Assembly (NCBI RefSeq): GCF_024168485.1
Contig: NZ_JALJVY010000010.1
Coordinates: 1-64,000, forward strand
From: Sphingobium sp. OAS761
Lineage (GTDB): Bacteria > Pseudomonadota > Alphaproteobacteria > Sphingomonadales > Sphingomonadaceae
Length of the DNA stretch: 64,000 bases
Direction of reading: 5' to 3'
Position numbers and translations under genes: made by a program
Part shown: positions 60,857 to 64,000 of the stretch, in pieces
Layout of the letters: every line of letters starts with the position of its first letter
Position numbering within the stretch: position 1 is the first letter of the stretch
Notes under the pieces: model-generated
The model's input: the letters and a program-made list of their open reading frames with translations, nothing else
Databases searched by the model: none
What the model was told of the DNA's origin: nothing

Positions 60857-62351
60857 CCGCATCCCTTGCCACATCCTTGCCGGCCGCCTGCGCGTCGAAG
60901 GCGGCCTTCATCTTGATTGCCGCTTCGCGCATGCCCGAGGCATGCGGCGAATAGGCAATGGGATCGAGCAGCCGCGATGCCGCCCGGTAATCGCCGCGCG
61001 CGGCCACCGCCTGGGCGAAGTTCATGCGATAGGTCGGATTCTGCGGCAGCAGGGTGAACGCCTTGTAGAGCCCGTCATAACCAAGGTCGGGCATCTTGCC
61101 GCCGCGCATCGCATTATAACGGTAGAACAGGGCGAGCGGCACCGGGTCCTCGGTATCCGCGCGGTTCGCCTTCACGATGGCGCTCAATGCCGCCTTCCAG
61201 TCGACATCCTTGTCGCTGTCATAGGCGCGCTCCAACAGCACTTCCGCGCGTGTCGCATAAGCGCGCGACATGGCCGGGTCGATCGCGATCGCCCGGTCGG
61301 CGTCGGCCAGCGCCGCATCCTTACGCTCGGCCTCCCATTCCGCATCGGCCAGCAGGGCAAAGGCATAGGCACTTGCCGGATATGTCACCGTCACAGCACG
61401 AAAACCATCGATCAGGGCAGGCAGCTCCTCTGCCGTGGGACGATAGCGCAGCCGCAGTTCGTCCTCGATCAGCTCTCCGCGTGCAGGATCGACCGCCGTT
61501 ATCGCGATGGCCCCCAATGTCATGTCCCTGGGCGTCAGACGAGATGCAGTCAGGCGCTGGCGCATATAGGCCTTCACGTCCTTTTCCAGCCCGTCGAGGC
61601 CACCAGCGAAATATGTGTCCGGCTGCACGTCCGCCACGCCTTTGGCCAAATCGTTGAGATATTTAATAAATTCCTGTCTTCGTTCCGCCTTCCCATATTG
61701 GAAATAATGGGTCAGCAACCAGGCCGTGCCATAATAACGGTCGCCATCGATCCGGTTCAGGCCTTCCGTGTCGCTTTCGAACAATTTCTTGAGCGGATAG
61801 GGCGAAGCCAGCACCAGGCCGGGCACCCGCGCCATCGGCACATTGCCGAAGTCGATCGATCCGTCCTTGGCGAACTTCACGACCGAGAAAAACTCCGCGA
61901 AACCCTCGATATACCAGGCCGGATAGGCGGCAGGGAAATGGTGCAGCATGAAGTGATGGGTATATTCGTGAAACAGCACTTCCTCGGCGCCGAAGTCGAA
62001 CTTGCCCGACTTGCTCTCGCGCGACAGGACGGCATAGGCGACGCGATCCGACGTCGTGTAGAAACCGGCCAGATTAGGATTGCGCGCCAGCTTCTTCACC
62101 CTGGCGTCGTTCGACAGCAAAAAGACCTCGACGGGGCTGTCCGCTTCGGGATCTTTCAGCCCGGTGACCTTGCGCAGCAGGAAGTCGAATTTTTCCAGCC
62201 GCTCGGCAAAGTCCCTGAGCTTCTCGTCATTGCCTTCGCTGTAGACGGTGAAATGGCGGCTCTGCGCCTTCCACCAGGCCGCCTGTGCCGGCACGGCGGC
62301 GAAAAGCGCCAGTCCGGCCGCCGCGACTATCCGAAACCCCATTAGCCGCAT
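60813..62351 (-). CDS. Peptidase-MA-like protein with TPR-type repeats
   Basis: The 512-residue exported protein begins with a signal peptide (IVAAAGLALFAAVPAQA). The next 300 residues resemble DUF1570/peptidase MA: FGAEEVLFHEYTHHFMLHHF has a complete HExxH zinc motif, and YIEGFAEFF the downstream glutamate. The C-terminal half (from about residue 340) is tetratricopeptide-like: YAFALLADAEWEAERKDAAL and further repeats. Start: ATG 62351 with GGGGTGAC upstream. It may degrade cell-envelope proteins. Converges with DUF1289, 44 bases overlapping. Confidence 0.85.
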   Translation of the reverse strand: MRLMGFRIVAAAGLALFAAVPAQAAWWKAQSRHFTVYSEGNDEKLRDFAERLEKFDFLLRKVTGLKDPEADSPVEVFLLSNDARVKKLARNPNLAGFYTTSDRVAYAVLSRESKSGKFDFGAEEVLFHEYTHHFMLHHFPAAYPAWYIEGFAEFFSVVKFAKDGSIDFGNVPMARVPGLVLASPYPLKKLFESDTEGLNRIDGDRYYGTAWLLTHYFQYGKAERRQEFIKYLNDLAKGVADVQPDTYFAGGLDGLEKDVKAYMRQRLTASRLTPRDMTLGAIAITAVDPARGELIEDELRLRYRPTAEELPALIDGFRAVTVTYPASAYAFALLADAEWEAERKDAALADADRAIAIDPAMSRAYATRAEVLLERAYDSDKDVDWKAALSAIVKANRADTEDPVPLALFYRYNAMRGGKMPDLGYDGLYKAFTLLPQNPTYRMNFAQAVAARGDYRAASRLLDPIAYSPHASGMREAAIKMKAAFDAQAAGKDVARDAVKAGEAAGNPAPAP

Positions 62352-62421
62352 CGTCACCCCACTTGACCCCGCGCCTGTTGTGACTGAGCGCGATGACGAT
62401 GAAAAGACTCTTATTTTCCGT

Positions 62422-63483
62422 CTATTGCTCCTCTCGCGCCAGCAAGGTTCGCTTGCGCTCCACGCCCCAGGCATAGCCACCCATGCCGCCGTCTCCACGC
62501 ACGACACGGTGGCAGGGGATCACTATGGCCAGATGGTTGCTCCCGCAGGCCGTGCCGGCGGCGCGCACCGCGCCGGGTCGTCCGGTTGCCGCCGCTATGT
62601 CGCCATAGCTGCGCGTTTCGCCAGGCGGGATCGCGCGCAGCGCCGCCCAGATCGCCTGCTGGAAGGCGGTGCCGCCCACATCGACCGGCAAGTCAGCGCC
62701 CGCCGCCGGATTTTCCACCAGCGCGGCGACGGCACCCGCCAGCGCATCCAGCGCCGCATCCGCCGGTTGCAGGTCCGCATGGGGGAAACGGGAGCGCAGG
62801 TCCGCCCCGCCCTCGTCGAAGCTGATCCGGCACAATCCCTTGTCAGTCGCCGCGACCAGTATCGGCCCCAGGCTGGTGGAGATGATGCACCAGCGGATGC
62901 GAACGCCGCGCCCCCCGTCCTTCCATGCGCTGGGCGTCATGCCCAGATGCCGTGCCGCATCGGCATAGGCGCGGCTGGGCGCGTTATAGCCCGCCTCGTA
63001 GATCGCGGCGGTGACGCTGCCACCCTCGCTCAGCGCGTCCTTCAGCCTTTCGGTGCGGATCGCGCGGGCGAATGCGGCGGGAGTCAGGCCGGTTTCGCGC
63101 TTGAACAGGCGGTGGAAATGATGGGGCGCATAGCCGACATGAGCGGCCAGCGCTTCCAGCCGCGGAGCATCCTCCGCCGCCTCGATCAGGGCGACCGCCG
63201 CCTGCACCGCCTGCCGGTCGCGTCCCTGTTCGTCGGGGCGACAGCGCAGGCAGGCGCGATAGCCCGCGGCCCGCGCCGCCGTGCCGTCCGGCAGGAAGCG
63301 CATATTGTCCCGCCTTGGGTGGCGCGCGGGGCAACTGGGCTTGCAATAGATGCCCGTGGTCGACACGCAGCCCACGAACCGCCCATCCATCGTCCGGTCG
63401 CGGCGTAGGAATGCCTGCCAGCAAGTGTCCGGGTCCGGCATCGGCGGCGTGGAGGAGGGCGCAAGGCGGGTCATCTGGTTCAT
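62422..63483 (-). CDS. ada: Ada: bifunctional DNA repair methyltransferase and regulator
   Basis: Ada repairs methylated DNA and activates the adaptive response. The protein of about 353 residues has three parts: the N-terminal zinc domain (FVGCVSTTGIYCKPSCPARH and RACLRCRPDE; four Cys, one of which takes methyl groups from phosphotriesters), an AraC-type helix-turn-helix (about residues 90-170), and the C-terminal O6-methylguanine methyltransferase with IVIPCHRVVRGDG (active Cys in PCHR). The start at 63483 (MNQM) is uncertain by a few codons. Confidence 0.94.
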   Translation of the reverse strand: MNQMTRLAPSSTPPMPDPDTCWQAFLRRDRTMDGRFVGCVSTTGIYCKPSCPARHPRRDNMRFLPDGTAARAAGYRACLRCRPDEQGRDRQAVQAAVALIEAAEDAPRLEALAAHVGYAPHHFHRLFKRETGLTPAAFARAIRTERLKDALSEGGSVTAAIYEAGYNAPSRAYADAARHLGMTPSAWKDGGRGVRIRWCIISTSLGPILVAATDKGLCRISFDEGGADLRSRFPHADLQPADAALDALAGAVAALVENPAAGADLPVDVGGTAFQQAIWAALRAIPPGETRSYGDIAAATGRPGAVRAAGTACGSNHLAIVIPCHRVVRGDGGMGGYAWGVERKRTLLAREEQ

Positions 63484-63595
63484 GCAATATGGGCTAGACC
63501 GGATGCCAAGGCCATGCTTCCCGTGTCTTGCTGTCAAAAGGATTCACCTTTTCCTGATTGCGCTTGCTCCGCCTTTCAATATCTATGCGCGACCT

Positions 63596-64000
63596 ATGGT
63601 CGCCCTGCTTCGTCGCCTCGCCCTGCTGATCGCGCTGATCGCGCCAGCCATCGTCCATGCCGAACAGCAGGATATCGCCGCCGCCGCGCGCGGGGTGGTG
63701 CGCGTCGTGCTGGTCGCGACCGACGGGACCGATGCCTATTTCGTGGGCCATGGCAGCGGCTTCGCGGTCGCGCCCGACAAGATCCTGACCAACGCCCATG
63801 TCGTCGAACTGGCACGCGAGGAGAAGAATCTCGTCATCGGCATCATCCCGTCTGAAGGGACGAAGACCTATGGCGGGCGCATTATGGCCTATTCGCCTGG
63901 CAACGACCTTGCCCTCGTGAAGCTGGACGAGGGAAGCCTGCCGGTCAGCACATTCTACGCCGGCGCGATCGGCGACGGGCAGCATGTCACGGCCATCGGC
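63596..64000 (+). CDS. Trypsin-like serine protease, partial (cut by window end)
   Basis: From ATG 63596 the frame is open to the window end (135 codons). It has a signal peptide (LALLIALIAPAIVHA) and the start of a chymotrypsin-fold protease: GHGSGFAVAPDKILTNAHVV with the catalytic histidine (about residue 67) and NDLALVKLDEG with the catalytic aspartate (about residue 113). The serine lies outside the window. It probably acts in the envelope, as do the DegP/HtrA relatives and their uncharacterised cousins. Confidence 0.88.
   Translation, partial: MVALLRRLALLIALIAPAIVHAEQQDIAAAARGVVRVVLVATDGTDAYFVGHGSGFAVAPDKILTNAHVVELAREEKNLVIGIIPSEGTKTYGGRIMAYSPGNDLALVKLDEGSLPVSTFYAGAIGDGQHVTAIG

Overview
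The window is high-GC alphaproteobacterial chromosome and reads as a member of the Sphingomonadales, close to Sphingobium or Sphingomonas. Signs of this are the sequence character of ThrS, IF-3 and the aspartate aminotransferase, the TonB-dependent receptor, class II DAHP synthase, ErpA, PstC and PstA of the long alphaproteobacterial type, the HprK-related/PqqD-related cassette and many small secreted proteins of a kind common in this order. Most of it is housekeeping chromosome. I see no insertion sequence, prophage, integrase or CRISPR array, and the only RNA gene found is one tRNA-Arg(TCT).

Layout. 0-1.7 kb: a broken DUF898 start at the window edge, a coupled membrane-protein/XRE-regulator pair with operator-like repeats, and an orphan ExbD. 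1.7-9.9 kb: thrS, infC, msrA with a tiny coupled membrane protein, an aspartate aminotransferase, pabB-pabC, a DUF983 protein and a thioesterase. 10-15.2 kb: a TonB-dependent receptor transcribed with a secreted nucleotide-pyrophosphatase-like enzyme, then a cytochrome b561-YceI fusion. 15.3-25.3 kb: ompW and hemN divergent around two FNR-like boxes, a Rap1a-like protein, aroG, terC, fbp, an acyltransferase-like protein and a desaturase. 25.4-36 kb: lptF-lptG, a lipid kinase, DUF2239 under a strong inverted-repeat operator, xth, erpA, an M23 peptidase and a glnE-bcp-DUF455 operon. 36-41.2 kb: a small NepR-like protein, a zinc metallopeptidase, a patatin/3-hydroxybutyrate dehydrogenase pair and an M20 amidohydrolase.

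41.2-43.9 kb holds the most unusual unit: an overlapping operon of a PqqD-like protein, an HprK-like kinase and a nucleotidyltransferase, preceded by a small Tat-exported protein. The three enzymatic families recall the tailoring part of some lasso-peptide clusters, but the lasso cyclase, protease and exporter are absent. 43.9-51.3 kb is the complete phosphate-sensing and uptake locus (phoR-pstSCAB-phoU-phoB) with 11-bp-periodic Pho-box units before pstS. Similar spacing before the TonB receptor/phosphodiesterase operon at 10 kb suggests that both belong to one phosphate-starvation response.

51.3-64 kb: a DUF4214 protein, def, recR, fmt-truA, a PAS-GGDEF protein, yhhQ, tRNA-Arg, a monooxygenase-like protein with a coupled 32-residue membrane peptide, a fructose-6-phosphate-aldolase-like transaldolase, a DUF2490 protein, priA-DUF1289, a peptidase-MA-like protein, ada, and the first 135 codons of a trypsin-like protease that runs off the right edge.

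All calls come from reading the sequence and from recalled knowledge of families. No database search was run.
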